64,000 nt of DNA from Sanguibacter antarcticus (GCF_002564005.1 NZ_PDJG01000001.1:310001-374000); one strand, 5' to 3'. Positions 53,634-62,378 are shown, numbered from the stretch's first letter. Notes: generated by a model not told the origin, from the letters alone. Numbers and translations: made by a program.

Positions 53634-53651
53634 GTGGAGAGAATGTGGAGA
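53634..53651 (-). promoter_or_regulatory. Conserved CTCCAC direct-repeat element upstream of LCP copy C
   Basis: On the minus strand TCTCCACATTCTCTCCAC. It starts 58 bp upstream of the GTG although the rest of this upstream region has diverged from copies A and B, which suggests it is kept by selection. Confidence 0.5.
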
Positions 53652-53687
53652 TCAGAACGCACCTCTATCGGCGTTTTCACCCGATAT

Positions 53688-53711
53688 TTCACCCGCTCGG
53701 GAGCTGGTGAA
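53688..53711 (-). terminator. Hairpin after DUF2304 gene
   Basis: TTCACC-c-GCTC / GAGC-t-GGTGAA forms a 10-bp stem with one internal mismatch, 8 nt after the DUF2304 stop on the minus strand. A direct repeat TTTCACCCG occurs at 53674-53682 and again at 53687-53695. Confidence 0.5.
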
Positions 53712-53718
53712 GGTTCTG

Positions 53719-54156
53719 CTAGTCCCGTCTTGGGGCCTCGGTCGCGTCGCTCTGGTCAGCACGATCGTCAGGATGTGCTAGTCCCGGGAGGGTCTGTGGG
53801 ACGACGCCGAGGCGCGTGTCGCGTGCCTGAGCGAGCGTCAGCTCCCGCGTGAGCCGCGTGATCTGACGCGCCATACGGTTCATCCGCCGGTGGCTCGTCG
53901 AGATATAGCTGAGGAACGCGATGACGAGCCCGTAGAGCAGCAGGTCCGTACCACGCCCGACGCCCACGACGTTGGCGATCCGCGACAACCACTGGGGAAA
54001 GACGATGGAGGTCACCGCGGCGAGGATGAACATGCCGAGGAAGAGCCGACGGATGGCCTGGTGCCGGGCGCCCGCGGTGGACCGGGTGAGGAGCGCCGAG
54101 ACGACGGCGACCCCCACGAGCAGGATGATCTGGATGAGCAGGGTGTTCCCGGTCAT
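53719..54156 (-). CDS. DUF2304 membrane protein
   Basis: A 145-residue protein with three predicted helices (about 5-22, 38-56, 70-88) and a soluble charged C-terminus containing a likely coiled-coil segment (RRMNRMARQITRLTRELTLAQA). DUF2304 proteins typically sit next to GT2 polyprenyl-phosphate glycosyltransferases and are thought to support or anchor them. That is the case here, the GT2 gene ending 28 nt upstream. ATG 54156 has AAGGAG 8 nt upstream. Confidence 0.85.
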   Translation of the reverse strand: MTGNTLLIQIILLVGVAVVSALLTRSTAGARHQAIRRLFLGMFILAAVTSIVFPQWLSRIANVVGVGRGTDLLLYGLVIAFLSYISTSHRRMNRMARQITRLTRELTLAQARDTRLGVVPQTLPGLAHPDDRADQSDATEAPRRD

Positions 54157-54184
54157 GACGACGACTCCTTCACGATGGCGCTGC

Positions 54185-54895
54185 TCACTTGAACATCAGG
54201 TCGACGAGGATGTTCACGGAGTTCCACACGGACTGCCCCTTGCCGCGCGAGTAGTCGGTGTACAGGACGTGCACCGGGTGCTCGCGCCACGGCAGCCCGG
54301 TGCGGCCGAGCTGGAGGACGATCTCGCTCGCGTGCGCCATCCGGTCCTGCGTGAGGTCGACCTGCCGTGCGGCGTCGACACGGATGGCTCGTAGCCCGTT
54401 GTGGGCGTCGGTCAGGCGCATCCCGGTGCTCTGCTTGGTGAACCACACGGCGAACATCAGGACGACGCGCTTGACGAGGCCCGGGCGCGTGCGTCCGTCG
54501 AGGAACCGTGATCCGAAGACCACTGCGGCCTCGCCGCGCACGATGATGTCGGCCATGTCGCGGGCGTCGTGCACCTGGTGCTGGCCGTCGGCGTCGAACG
54601 TCACGAGGCACCGGGCGCCGGGCTGCTCGCAGACGAACGCGATACCGGTCTGCAGGGCGGCACCCTGGCCGAGGTTGGCCGCGTGGGTGAGGACGACCGC
54701 GCCCGCAGCCCGGGCGACGTCGCCCGAGCCGTCTGTGCTCCCGTCGTCGACGCACACGATGTGCGGGAAGGTCAGCAGCGCGTCAGCGATCACTCCGCCC
54801 ACGACCGTGGCCTCGTTGTAGAGCGGGACCACGAGCCAGTCCTCGGTCGGGGTCGGCACCACGCCGGCAGCGGCCGACGGCAAGGGGAGTGGCAT
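54185..54895 (-). CDS. GT2 glycosyltransferase (polyprenyl-phosphate sugar synthase type)
   Basis: A 236-residue GT-A enzyme of the dolichol-phosphate mannose synthase-like group. It shows VVPLYNEATVVGGVI, the nucleotide-binding CVDDGSTDGS, the DxD-like TFDADGQHQ, and the acceptor-loop region VFGSRFLDGR. There is no C-terminal membrane domain, so the neighbouring DUF2304 protein probably provides the membrane link. It should transfer a sugar from a nucleotide donor to polyprenyl phosphate. AAGAAT 6 nt before the ATG could be a leaderless -10. It is divergent from the sugar-nucleotide genes starting at 54965. Confidence 0.88.
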   Translation of the reverse strand: MPLPLPSAAAGVVPTPTEDWLVVPLYNEATVVGGVIADALLTFPHIVCVDDGSTDGSGDVARAAGAVVLTHAANLGQGAALQTGIAFVCEQPGARCLVTFDADGQHQVHDARDMADIIVRGEAAVVFGSRFLDGRTRPGLVKRVVLMFAVWFTKQSTGMRLTDAHNGLRAIRVDAARQVDLTQDRMAHASEIVLQLGRTGLPWREHPVHVLYTDYSRGKGQSVWNSVNILVDLMFK

Positions 54896-54964
54896 GGCGA
54901 CATTCTTGCACCCGGGTTCCGTTAGGCTCGCTGTGCGCATCGGACGAACAGGCTGGGGAACCTC

Positions 54965-55558
54965 ATGACGGTCAAGGTCGCGGCGTCGGCTGATGTCGAC
55001 ACCGATGTCGAGCTGGGCGACGGTACCCAGGTGTGGCACCTCGCGCAGGTCCGCGAGGGGGCCGTGCTCGGCGAGCGGTGCGTCGTCGGACGTGGCGCCT
55101 ACATCGGGTCCGGGGTGCAGGTCGGAGCAGACTGCAAGATCCAGAACTACGCGCTCGTCTATGAGCCTGCGTCGCTCGCAGACGGCGTCTTCGTCGGGCC
55201 TGCAGCAGTCCTGACGAACGACCAGTACCCGCGTGCGATCAACCCGGACGGCTCGATCAAGAGCGCGTCGGACTGGCACGCCGTCGGCGTCGACGTCGGT
55301 CGCGGTGCCTCGATCGGCGCGCGTGCGGTGTGCGTCGCTCCCGTCCGTGTCGGAGCCTGGGCGACGGTCGCGGCAGGTGCCGTGGTCACCCGGGACGTGC
55401 CCGACTTCGCGATCGTCGCGGGAGTTCCTGCGCGCCAGGTCGGATGGGTCGGTCACGCCGGACGCCCCCTCGTCGAGGGCGAGGACGGGCGATGGTCCTG
55501 CCCGACGACCGGCGCGGTGTACGAGACTGTGGACTCCCAGCTGAGAGAGGTCGTGTGA
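54965..55558 (+). CDS. Left-handed beta-helix N-acetyltransferase (WbpD/WlbB-like)
   Basis: A hexapeptide-repeat acyltransferase of 197 residues, probably acetylating the 3-amino group of a UDP-3-amino-sugar with acetyl-CoA. The repeats run from about residue 8 to 145 (VELGDGTQVWHLAQVREGAVLG; IGARAVCVAPVRVGAWATVAAGAVV), with a conserved asparagine-containing QNYALVYEP loop and a short C-terminal segment. Its company, a DegT aminotransferase and a Gfo/Idh dehydrogenase in overlapping order, is that of UDP-2,3-diacetamido sugar pathways. A GGGGAA purine run precedes the ATG by 6 nt. Confidence 0.85.
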   Translation: MTVKVAASADVDTDVELGDGTQVWHLAQVREGAVLGERCVVGRGAYIGSGVQVGADCKIQNYALVYEPASLADGVFVGPAAVLTNDQYPRAINPDGSIKSASDWHAVGVDVGRGASIGARAVCVAPVRVGAWATVAAGAVVTRDVPDFAIVAGVPARQVGWVGHAGRPLVEGEDGRWSCPTTGAVYETVDSQLREVV

Positions 55559-56670
55559 ACGTGAGTCTCCCACTCATCCCCGCCGCCAAGCCCATCATCG
55601 GTGACGACGAGCGTGCAGCCGTCGACCGGGTGCTGCGCAGCGGAATGATCGCCCAAGGGCCCGAGGTCAAGGCGTTCGAGGTCGAGTTCGCCGACCAGCT
55701 CGTCGGTGGGCGCCAGTGCGTCGCCGTGAACTCTGGGACCTCGGGACTGCACCTCGGCCTCCTCGCCGCCGGGATCGGCCCGGGCGACGAGGTCGTCGTC
55801 CCGTCGTTCACCTTCGCTGCGACCGGGAACTCGGTGGTGCTCGCGGGCGCCACGCCAGTCTTCGCCGACATCGAGCCTGACTCCTTCTGTCTCGACCCCG
55901 AGTCGGTCCGGGCAACGATCACGCCCCGGACTCGCGCCATCATGCCCGTCCACCTGTACGGCCACCCGGCGGCGATGCACGCGCTGCGGGCGATCGCCGA
56001 CGAGCACGGCCTCCTCCTCTTCGAGGACGCCGCGCAGGCGCACGGCGCGCAGCTCGACGGCGCGCCGGTCGGGTCGTTCGGCGACTTCGCGATGTTCAGC
56101 CTGTACCCGACGAAGAACATGACGTCGGGTGAGGGCGGGATGGTCGCGTGCGGGAGCGACGAGATCGCGCGCAACGTCCGGCTCCTGCGCAACCAGGGCA
56201 TGGAGGTCCAGTACTCCAACGAGCTCATCGGCTTCAACGCCCGTATGACGGACGTCCACGCCGCGATCGGACGCGTCCAGCTGACCAAGGTCGGCGGCTG
56301 GACGCAGCAGCGCCGCGAGAACGCTGCGTTCCTCGATGCAGCCCTTGCCGAGATCCCCGGTGTGACGACCCCACCGGTCCTCGACGGCGCGACGCACGTC
56401 TACCACCAGTACACGGTCCGGGTCGCCGGGGACCGCGACGCGATCGTCCGAGCACTCCGCGACGAGCACGGCGTCGGGAGCGGGGTCTACTACCCGATCC
56501 CCAACCACCGGCTGCCGTCCCTCGCACCGTACGCGCCCGGCCTCGAGCTGCCGCGTACCGAAGAAGCGGCGCAGCAGGTCATCTCGCTGCCCGTCCACCC
56601 CTCGCTCGCACAGGGCGACCTCGAACGGATCGTGCACGCCGTCGAGTCCACCATGAAGGCAGGCGCATGA
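55555..56670 (+). CDS. DegT/DnrJ/EryC1/StrS sugar aminotransferase (WbpE/WlbC/GnnB-like)
   Basis: A PLP aminotransferase that converts a 3-keto sugar nucleotide to the 3-amino sugar, usually with glutamate as donor. The PLP lysine is Lys187 in YPTKNMTSGEGG. The NSGTSGLHLGLLA phosphate region and the FEDAAQAHGA aspartate that contacts the pyridine nitrogen are present. At 371 residues it is full length. GTG 55555 overlaps the acetyltransferase stop by four bases. It precedes the dehydrogenase that would make its substrate, again with a 4-nt overlap. Confidence 0.9.
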   Translation: MNVSLPLIPAAKPIIGDDERAAVDRVLRSGMIAQGPEVKAFEVEFADQLVGGRQCVAVNSGTSGLHLGLLAAGIGPGDEVVVPSFTFAATGNSVVLAGATPVFADIEPDSFCLDPESVRATITPRTRAIMPVHLYGHPAAMHALRAIADEHGLLLFEDAAQAHGAQLDGAPVGSFGDFAMFSLYPTKNMTSGEGGMVACGSDEIARNVRLLRNQGMEVQYSNELIGFNARMTDVHAAIGRVQLTKVGGWTQQRRENAAFLDAALAEIPGVTTPPVLDGATHVYHQYTVRVAGDRDAIVRALRDEHGVGSGVYYPIPNHRLPSLAPYAPGLELPRTEEAAQQVISLPVHPSLAQGDLERIVHAVESTMKAGA

Positions 56671-57668
56671 CGACGAACCGTACCCTCCGAGCAGGACTCA
56701 TCGGCCTCGGCGCGATGGGCCGCCACCACGCACGTGTCCTGCGGGAGATCGACGGCGTCGATCTCGTCGCTGTCGCCGACCCGGCGGGCGACCCGCACGG
56801 TGCCGCGGGGTCGCTGCCCGTTCTCCAGGACGTCCAGGCGCTCATCGCGGCAGGGATCGACACGGCGGTCGTCGCGGTCCCGACCGTCTACCATGAGGCC
56901 ATCGCGCTGGCTCTCGCGGAGGCCGGCGTGCACACGCTCATCGAGAAGCCGATCGCTGACACCGCCGAGGCGGGCGAGCGGATCGTCGCGGCGTTCGCCG
57001 CTCAGGGGCTCGTCGGTGCTGTCGGGCACATCGAACGGTTCAACCCCGCCCTCCAGGAGCTCCGCAAGCGCCTCGCGGCCGGCGAGCTGGGCGCGATCTA
57101 CCAGATCGTCACGCGCCGCCAGGGCCCGTTCCCTGCGCGCATCGCCGACGTGGGTGTCGGCAAGGACCTCGCGACGCACGACATCGACCTCACGGCGTGG
57201 GTCGCGCAGAGCCCGTACGCGGCGATCTCGGCGCAGATCGCGTACCGCAGCGGGCGGGAGCACGAGGACATGGTGCTCGCGACGGGACGCCTCGCCAACG
57301 GCGTCATCGTCAACCACACCGTCAACTGGCTCTCGCCGATGAAGGAACGGGTCACGGTCGTCACCGGCGAGCGCGGCACGTACGTCGTCGACACCGCGAG
57401 CGCCGATCTCACGTTCCACGCGAACGGGACGATCGCGACGGAGTGGGACTCGATCGCGGCGTTCCGGGGCGTCGCGGAAGGCGACGTCATCCGGTACGCG
57501 TTCGCGAAGCGGGAACCGTTGCGGGTCGAGCACGAGGCGTTCCGCGACGCCGTCCTGGGGATCCGTCACGACGTCGTGACGCTCGAGGAGGGGCTGCAGA
57601 CGCTGCGCGTGGCCGAGGCGATGGTGGATTCGGCGCGCACGGGGAAGCTCATCGACCTGAGCGCCTGA
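56667..57668 (+). CDS. Gfo/Idh/MocA dehydrogenase (UDP-HexNAc 3-dehydrogenase type)
   Basis: An NAD(P)-dependent oxidoreductase of 333 residues. The Rossmann loop is GLIGLGAMGRHHARVL, the catalytic EKP lysine is in TLIEKPIAD, and the active-site region has DVGVGKDLATHDIDL. The GAVGHIERFNPALQEL segment is characteristic of the GnnA-like UDP-GlcNAc 3-dehydrogenases. With the aminotransferase and acetyltransferase it should give UDP-2,3-diacetamido-2,3-dideoxy-glucose, or the uronic acid form if a UDP-GlcNAc 6-dehydrogenase exists elsewhere. ATG overlaps the upstream stop (ATGA). Confidence 0.85.
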   Translation: MTTNRTLRAGLIGLGAMGRHHARVLREIDGVDLVAVADPAGDPHGAAGSLPVLQDVQALIAAGIDTAVVAVPTVYHEAIALALAEAGVHTLIEKPIADTAEAGERIVAAFAAQGLVGAVGHIERFNPALQELRKRLAAGELGAIYQIVTRRQGPFPARIADVGVGKDLATHDIDLTAWVAQSPYAAISAQIAYRSGREHEDMVLATGRLANGVIVNHTVNWLSPMKERVTVVTGERGTYVVDTASADLTFHANGTIATEWDSIAAFRGVAEGDVIRYAFAKREPLRVEHEAFRDAVLGIRHDVVTLEEGLQTLRVAEAMVDSARTGKLIDLSA

Positions 57669-57708
57669 TCCTGGTCGCGCAGACGAGCACACCGACGGTC
57701 GTCGCAGG

Positions 57709-57714
57709 TACATT
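57709..57714 (+). promoter_or_regulatory. -10 box of leaderless glycosyltransferase transcript
   Basis: TACATT ends 6 nt before the ATG at 57721, in the 52-nt gap after the dehydrogenase gene. Confidence 0.5.
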
Positions 57715-57720
57715 CGCCTC

Positions 57721-58992
57721 ATGCCACCGGTCGAACGTCCTGCGGTCCGTGTGCTCCTCGTGAGCCGGATCTTTGCTCCCGAGCCCGCAGCGGCGTCGTT
57801 CCGTCTCCGTGCGCTGACGGATGCGCTCGACGACGCCGGTGCGCGGGTGACGGTGCTGACGACGACGACGTCGCGGGCGATGGCGGGGACACCGGACGGC
57901 ACCCGGGACGGTGTCCGGGTCCGGCGCTGGCCGGTGCTGCGTGACTCGGCGGGCTACGTGCGCGGGTACGTGCAGTACATGTCGTTCGACGTCCCGGTGT
58001 TCTTCCGGGTGCTCTTCGCTCGCGGGGTCGACGTCGTGGTCAACGAGCCGCCGCCGACGACCGGGTTCATGGTCCGGCTCGCCTGCGCGCTCCGTCGGAC
58101 GCCGTACGTCTACTACGTGTGCGACATCCTCGGCGATGCGGTGGGCGCGACGAGCGCGCCGGGCCTCGTCGTGCGGGCGGTGCGGGCGATCGAGGGCTGG
58201 GCGTGGCGCGGTGCCCGGGCACTGCTGTCGGTGTCCGGCGGGGTCACCCGCCGGCTGGCCGAGCTCGGTGTCCGGGGCAGTGTCCACGAGGTCGGCAACG
58301 GCATCGACACGGAGGCGTTCAGCGCGTCGGGCGACGCGGTCGTCCTGCCGTCCGGCGACGGAGCGGGCGCCGACGACGGAGCAGGAGCCCCCTTCTTCGT
58401 CTACGCCGGCACGGCGTCCGAGGTGCACGGTGCCGGGATCTTCGCCCGCGCGATGCTGCTCGTCCACGCCCAGGACCCTCGGGCCCGGCTCGTGTTCATC
58501 GGTCAGGGGGCGGAGAAGGCCGCGATCGCCGACGAGTGCACGAGCCTGCCGCCGGGCACTGTCACGTTCCTGCCTCAGGCGCCGCCGCACGAGGTAGCAC
58601 GATGGCTCCGCGGTGCGGTGGCGAGCCTCGCGAGCGTGCGCCCGGGCGGCGGGTACGACTTCTCGTTCCCGACCAAGGTCTACGCCTCGGTCGCGTGCGG
58701 CACCCCGGCCGTCTACGCGGGGATCGGCCCGGCACGGACGCTCGTGTCCGACGAGCACCTCGGGTGGGCCGTCGACTACGAGGACGGTGCTGTCGCCGAC
58801 GCGATGCTCGCCGCGCTCGAAGCCCATGACCGCGGACCGGATGGGGCGGCCGGACCGGACGGGGCGGTCGCGGACGGTGAGCCAAGGGAGCGTCGTCAGG
58901 AGCGGCTGGCGTCCTGGGCGGCCCAGAACGCGTCGCTCGCCGGGGTCGCGCGCGCGGCCGCGCTCGTCGTGATCGAGGCAGCCGACCGGTAG
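57721..58992 (+). CDS. GT-B glycosyltransferase (GT4-like)
   Basis: A 423-residue GT-B enzyme. The N-lobe begins VLLVSRIFAPEPAAASFRLRAL. The C-lobe has the donor-binding FVYAGTASEVHG start and a GGGYDFSFPTKVYASVACGTP segment typical of WcaI/WbuB-like GT4 enzymes, where the Glu/Lys contacting the nucleotide sugar lies. A Gly/Asp-rich low-complexity stretch at about 207-222 and another near 376-388 are insertions in surface loops. No membrane helix is present. It probably adds a sugar to a lipid-linked cell-wall intermediate. Confidence 0.87.
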   Translation: MPPVERPAVRVLLVSRIFAPEPAAASFRLRALTDALDDAGARVTVLTTTTSRAMAGTPDGTRDGVRVRRWPVLRDSAGYVRGYVQYMSFDVPVFFRVLFARGVDVVVNEPPPTTGFMVRLACALRRTPYVYYVCDILGDAVGATSAPGLVVRAVRAIEGWAWRGARALLSVSGGVTRRLAELGVRGSVHEVGNGIDTEAFSASGDAVVLPSGDGAGADDGAGAPFFVYAGTASEVHGAGIFARAMLLVHAQDPRARLVFIGQGAEKAAIADECTSLPPGTVTFLPQAPPHEVARWLRGAVASLASVRPGGGYDFSFPTKVYASVACGTPAVYAGIGPARTLVSDEHLGWAVDYEDGAVADAMLAALEAHDRGPDGAAGPDGAVADGEPRERRQERLASWAAQNASLAGVARAAALVVIEAADR

Positions 58993-58995
58993 GCT
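58990..58995 (+). promoter_or_regulatory. -10 box of leaderless ABC transporter transcript, overlapping a stop codon
   Basis: TAGGCT ends 6 nt before the ATG at 59002. Its TAG is also the stop codon of the preceding glycosyltransferase. Confidence 0.5.
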
Positions 58996-59001
58996 CGCGG
59001 C

Positions 59002-60828
59002 ATGTCTGCTCTGTGGCGCACCGTGCGGGAGATCCTTCCCGTCCTCCCCGAAGGCAGCAGCCGGTTCCTCGTGATGTTCGCTCTGCTCTCGGGTGCGTCC
59101 TCCATCCTCGACGTGGTGGCGCTCGGCCTGCTCGCGCTCTGTCTCGCCCCGATGATCGCCGGGACCTCGGTGACGCTCCCGGTGCTCGGGACGCTCTCCG
59201 AGCCCGCCGACTTCCGCAACATCCTCATCGCTGTCGGTGTCCTCATCGTCGCCAAGTCTGTCTTCCAGATCAGCCTCCAGTGGTTCGCGACGCGACGCTT
59301 CGCGAAGTTCGAGCTCGCGATCAGCCGGGAGCTTCTCCGCGGGTTCTTCGCCTCTCCGTGGACCGACCGGCTCCAGCGCAACTCCACCGAGCTCGTGCGC
59401 TCGACCGACGTCGGTGTCGCGACGACCGTCTCCGGGGTGCTCATCCCGTTCGCGATGCTCGCCGGCGAGCTCTGCACCTTCATCGCCGTCCTCACCGTCC
59501 TTGTCGTGGCCGCACCCGTGATGGCGCTCGCGACGGTCCTGTACTTCGGGCTCATCGGTGCGGTCCTGCTGCGGTGGGTGCTGCGCAAGTCCGTCCAGGC
59601 AGGACGCGTCAACCGGTCGCACTCCACGCGCTCGGCGCGCCTGCTCAGCGAGATGATGCAGTCGCTCAAGGAGATCACCCTGCGCGGCAAGGCCGACTCC
59701 GTCGCGGAGCTCGTGCTCGGTGTGCGCCAGCAGAGCTCGCAGGCCCGGGCCAACATGTCCTTCCTCGCGGTGGTGCCCCGGTACGTGCTGGAGGCGGCGC
59801 TCATCGGCGGCTTCGGTATCGCTGCGGCCATCGGCTACCTCACTGGTGGTTCGACCGGCGCGCTGAGTGCTGTGGCGCTCTTCGGTGTTGCTGGCTTCCG
59901 CATCATCCCGTCGCTCACGCGCTTCCAGGGCATCATGTCCCAGACTGCCGCGGCCCTGCCGTTCGCCCAGACCGCGATCGAGGACATCCGTCGTGGACAG
60001 GGTTACCTCGCGGCTCGTGTCGACGGTCCGGTGCAGCTGCCCGTCCCAGACGATGCGACGTTCCTCGATCTCGACAAGGTCACCTTCACGTACCCGACCG
60101 GCGTCACCCCGGCGGTCCGGGACGTCACCCTGCGGATCCCGTTCGGCCAGTCGGTCGCCCTCGTGGGGGCGTCCGGCTCCGGCAAGTCCACGCTCGTCGA
60201 CATCGTCCTCGGGCTGCTCGAGCCCTCCTCCGGAGAGATGCGCGTCGGCGGGACGCCCCTCGTGCTCGCTCTCGACTCGTGGCGCTCGCGCGTGGGTTAT
60301 GTGCCCCAAGACGTCTCGTTGTTCGACGCGACCGTCGCCCAGAACGTCGCGCTCGAGTGGGACGACACCCTCGTGGACAAGGACCGCGTGCGCGAGGCGC
60401 TGCGCCGCGCCCAGGCGCTGGACGTCATCGAGGCTCGCGCCAACGGCATCGACTCCTCCGTCGGCGAGCGCGGGCTCGGGCTCTCCGGTGGCCAACGACA
60501 GCGGCTCGGCATCGCCCGCGCGCTCTACTCTGACCCGCTCGTCCTCATCATGGACGAGGCGACGAGCGCGCTCGACACGAGCACCGAGGCGGCCGTGACG
60601 AGCGCGATCAGCGACCTGCGCGGCGAGCTGACGCTCGTCGTCGTCGCTCACCGGCTCTCCACCATCCGGCACAGCGACATCGTGTGCTTCATGCGCGACG
60701 GCGAGCTCGTCGCGCACGGAACCTTCGACGAGGTCGTGGCCGCGGTGCCCGACTTCGCCCACCAGGCCGCTCTCGCCGGCCTGACCGCCCATGACGTACC
60801 ACGCACCACCGCAGGGGACCTCGCATGA
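59002..60828 (+). CDS. ABC transporter ATPase/permease fusion (flippase-like, PglK/MsbA type)
   Basis: A 608-residue half-transporter with an N-terminal six-helix export domain (about 20-310) and a C-terminal ATPase. Walker A is GASGSGKST near 391, the signature LSGGQRQR, Walker B LVLIMDEATSALD, and the H-loop VVAHRLS. In a glycan cluster such proteins flip lipid-linked oligosaccharides (as PglK does) or export lipids. It is the only glycan exporter candidate seen in the window. The stop overlaps the next glycosyltransferase start (ATGA). Confidence 0.9.
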   Translation: MSALWRTVREILPVLPEGSSRFLVMFALLSGASSILDVVALGLLALCLAPMIAGTSVTLPVLGTLSEPADFRNILIAVGVLIVAKSVFQISLQWFATRRFAKFELAISRELLRGFFASPWTDRLQRNSTELVRSTDVGVATTVSGVLIPFAMLAGELCTFIAVLTVLVVAAPVMALATVLYFGLIGAVLLRWVLRKSVQAGRVNRSHSTRSARLLSEMMQSLKEITLRGKADSVAELVLGVRQQSSQARANMSFLAVVPRYVLEAALIGGFGIAAAIGYLTGGSTGALSAVALFGVAGFRIIPSLTRFQGIMSQTAAALPFAQTAIEDIRRGQGYLAARVDGPVQLPVPDDATFLDLDKVTFTYPTGVTPAVRDVTLRIPFGQSVALVGASGSGKSTLVDIVLGLLEPSSGEMRVGGTPLVLALDSWRSRVGYVPQDVSLFDATVAQNVALEWDDTLVDKDRVREALRRAQALDVIEARANGIDSSVGERGLGLSGGQRQRLGIARALYSDPLVLIMDEATSALDTSTEAAVTSAISDLRGELTLVVVAHRLSTIRHSDIVCFMRDGELVAHGTFDEVVAAVPDFAHQAALAGLTAHDVPRTTAGDLA

Positions 60829-62378
60829 CGACGCTCGACAGCTACGACGATCGCGATCGGGCGCGGGGCAGGCCCAGCCACGACCGGCGGCAGAAGCCGG
60901 TGCTCCGTGCACGCAAGCCGCGGGTCGCCGTGCTCGTGTACAACGACTGCCACGCGGACACCCGTGTCCTGAAGACCGCCGCTACGCTCGTCGAGGCGGG
61001 TGCCGACGTCCGGATCTTCGCGATCGCGCGGCCCGGCGCCGGGTACCCCGTGGGGGTGTGGCGGCTCGCGAGCGGCGTCGTGCTCGAACGGCTGCCGACC
61101 TTCCACCTCGGCACCCATCTCGAGCCGCTCGCACGGGTCTACCGGCGTCTCGCGGGTGCACCCGCTCCGGTCGTGCCGCGCGCGACCGAGGACGTCGGGC
61201 GCGGTCGCGGCGCCTCAGGCGGTGGCACGCCTGCGAGGACCGGTGCTGCGGTGCTCACCGTGGCCGCGGTCCCGAGCGTCCCGAAAAGGTCGCTGCCGGA
61301 TCGCGTCCTGCGATCCCGAGCCGGCCGGCTGGCCTTGCGGCCGCTGAGCGCCGTCGTCCTGTGGTCCTACTGGCGCAGTGCAGCCGATGCTGTGACGCAG
61401 TGGCGCCCTGACGTCGTCCACGCGAACGACGCCAACACCCTCCAGCCGGCGATGGTCGCGGCGAGCAGGGTCCAGGTGCCGTTCGTCTACGACTCCCACG
61501 AGCTGTGGACGCAGCGCAACGTCGCAGGCCGGAGACTGGTCGCGACGCAGGTCGAGCGATGGATCGAGCGCCAGGGCGTCCGCCGTGCCGCAGCGGTCAT
61601 CACGGTCTCGCCGAGCATCGCCACGTACCTGCAGTCGACGTACGGGCTCGAGCAGGCGCCCGTCCTCGTCCGCAACGTGCCGCCCGCGGCCCAGCGGACG
61701 ACAGACCGTACGGAGGGGCGCCTGCGACGTCTCGCAGGGCTCGCCGACGAGGCACGTGTCATCGCCTACGGCGGCCGGATCACCATGAACCGTGGCCTCG
61801 AAGAGACGATCGACGCTCTCGGAGAGCTCCCCGCCGACGTCCACCTCGTGGTGCTCGGGTACGGCGTGGCAGGGTACGTCGACGGTCTGCGGACGCGTGC
61901 CCGGGAGGCCGGGGTCGCGGAGCGGGTGCACTTCGTCGGCAAGGTTCCCTCGAACGAGGTGTCGCTCGCTCTCGCGGACGCCGACGCCTCGATCGTCTTC
62001 GTCCGGCCGACGTGCCTGAGCTACCGGTGGTCGCTCCCGAACAAGCTCTTCGAGTCCATCCACGGCGGCCTGCCCATCGTTGCAGCAGACCTGCCGGACA
62101 CCCGTCAGATCGTCGAGGAGCACGGTGTCGGCGAGGTCTTCGAGTCGTCGCACCCTCTCGTCATGGCCCAGACGATCCTTCGCGTCATCGACGATCCGGA
62201 GCGCTACCGGGCCGCGTCGCGCCACGCCGCGACCCAGCTCACCTGGGAGGGGGAGAGCGTCCACCTCCTCGAGGTCTACCGTCGAGCGCTCGGCGACCCG
62301 TGGAACGATGCGCTGGCCGACCTCGAACCGGTCGACGAACCGCAGGCCACCCGCCACGCGGACAAGATCGCCAGCTGA
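60825..62378 (+). CDS. GT-B glycosyltransferase (GT4-like) with linker insertion
   Basis: A 517-residue glycosyltransferase. The N-lobe starts after a 30-residue Arg/Asp-rich leader (VAVLVYNDCHADTRVLKTA) and includes FVYDSHELW near the acceptor side. A Gly/Ala/Thr-rich segment at about 108-150 looks like a disordered insertion. The C-lobe opens with VIAYGGRITMNRGLEETI and has the donor motif around SLPNKLFESIHGGLPIVAADL. ATG overlaps the ABC gene by four bases. The stop overlaps the next start by one base (TGATG). Confidence 0.87.
   Translation: MTTLDSYDDRDRARGRPSHDRRQKPVLRARKPRVAVLVYNDCHADTRVLKTAATLVEAGADVRIFAIARPGAGYPVGVWRLASGVVLERLPTFHLGTHLEPLARVYRRLAGAPAPVVPRATEDVGRGRGASGGGTPARTGAAVLTVAAVPSVPKRSLPDRVLRSRAGRLALRPLSAVVLWSYWRSAADAVTQWRPDVVHANDANTLQPAMVAASRVQVPFVYDSHELWTQRNVAGRRLVATQVERWIERQGVRRAAAVITVSPSIATYLQSTYGLEQAPVLVRNVPPAAQRTTDRTEGRLRRLAGLADEARVIAYGGRITMNRGLEETIDALGELPADVHLVVLGYGVAGYVDGLRTRAREAGVAERVHFVGKVPSNEVSLALADADASIVFVRPTCLSYRWSLPNKLFESIHGGLPIVAADLPDTRQIVEEHGVGEVFESSHPLVMAQTILRVIDDPERYRAASRHAATQLTWEGESVHLLEVYRRALGDPWNDALADLEPVDEPQATRHADKIAS

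Larger units (their letters stand above)
49450..53651. repeat. Tandem triplication of an LCP gene plus its upstream region
   Basis: Three head-to-tail units of about 1.42 kb: 49450-50866, 50867-52292 and 52293 to about 53651. The spacers after copies A and B are both exactly 139 nt and share a 42-bp core at the same offset (35 bp upstream of the GTG). Similarity is patchy. A and B show only two differences in the first about 195 bp. B and C show one difference over about 180 bp in the middle (51306-51484 versus 52729-52907). A and C match where B differs (50063-50136 versus 52902-52976). This mosaic points to gene conversion after duplication. Confidence 0.88.

Noticed and set aside
49450..53651. 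Repeated blocks that could suggest a CRISPR or satellite array
   Set aside because: The repeat unit is an entire LCP gene plus promoter (about 1.4 kb), not short spaced repeats.
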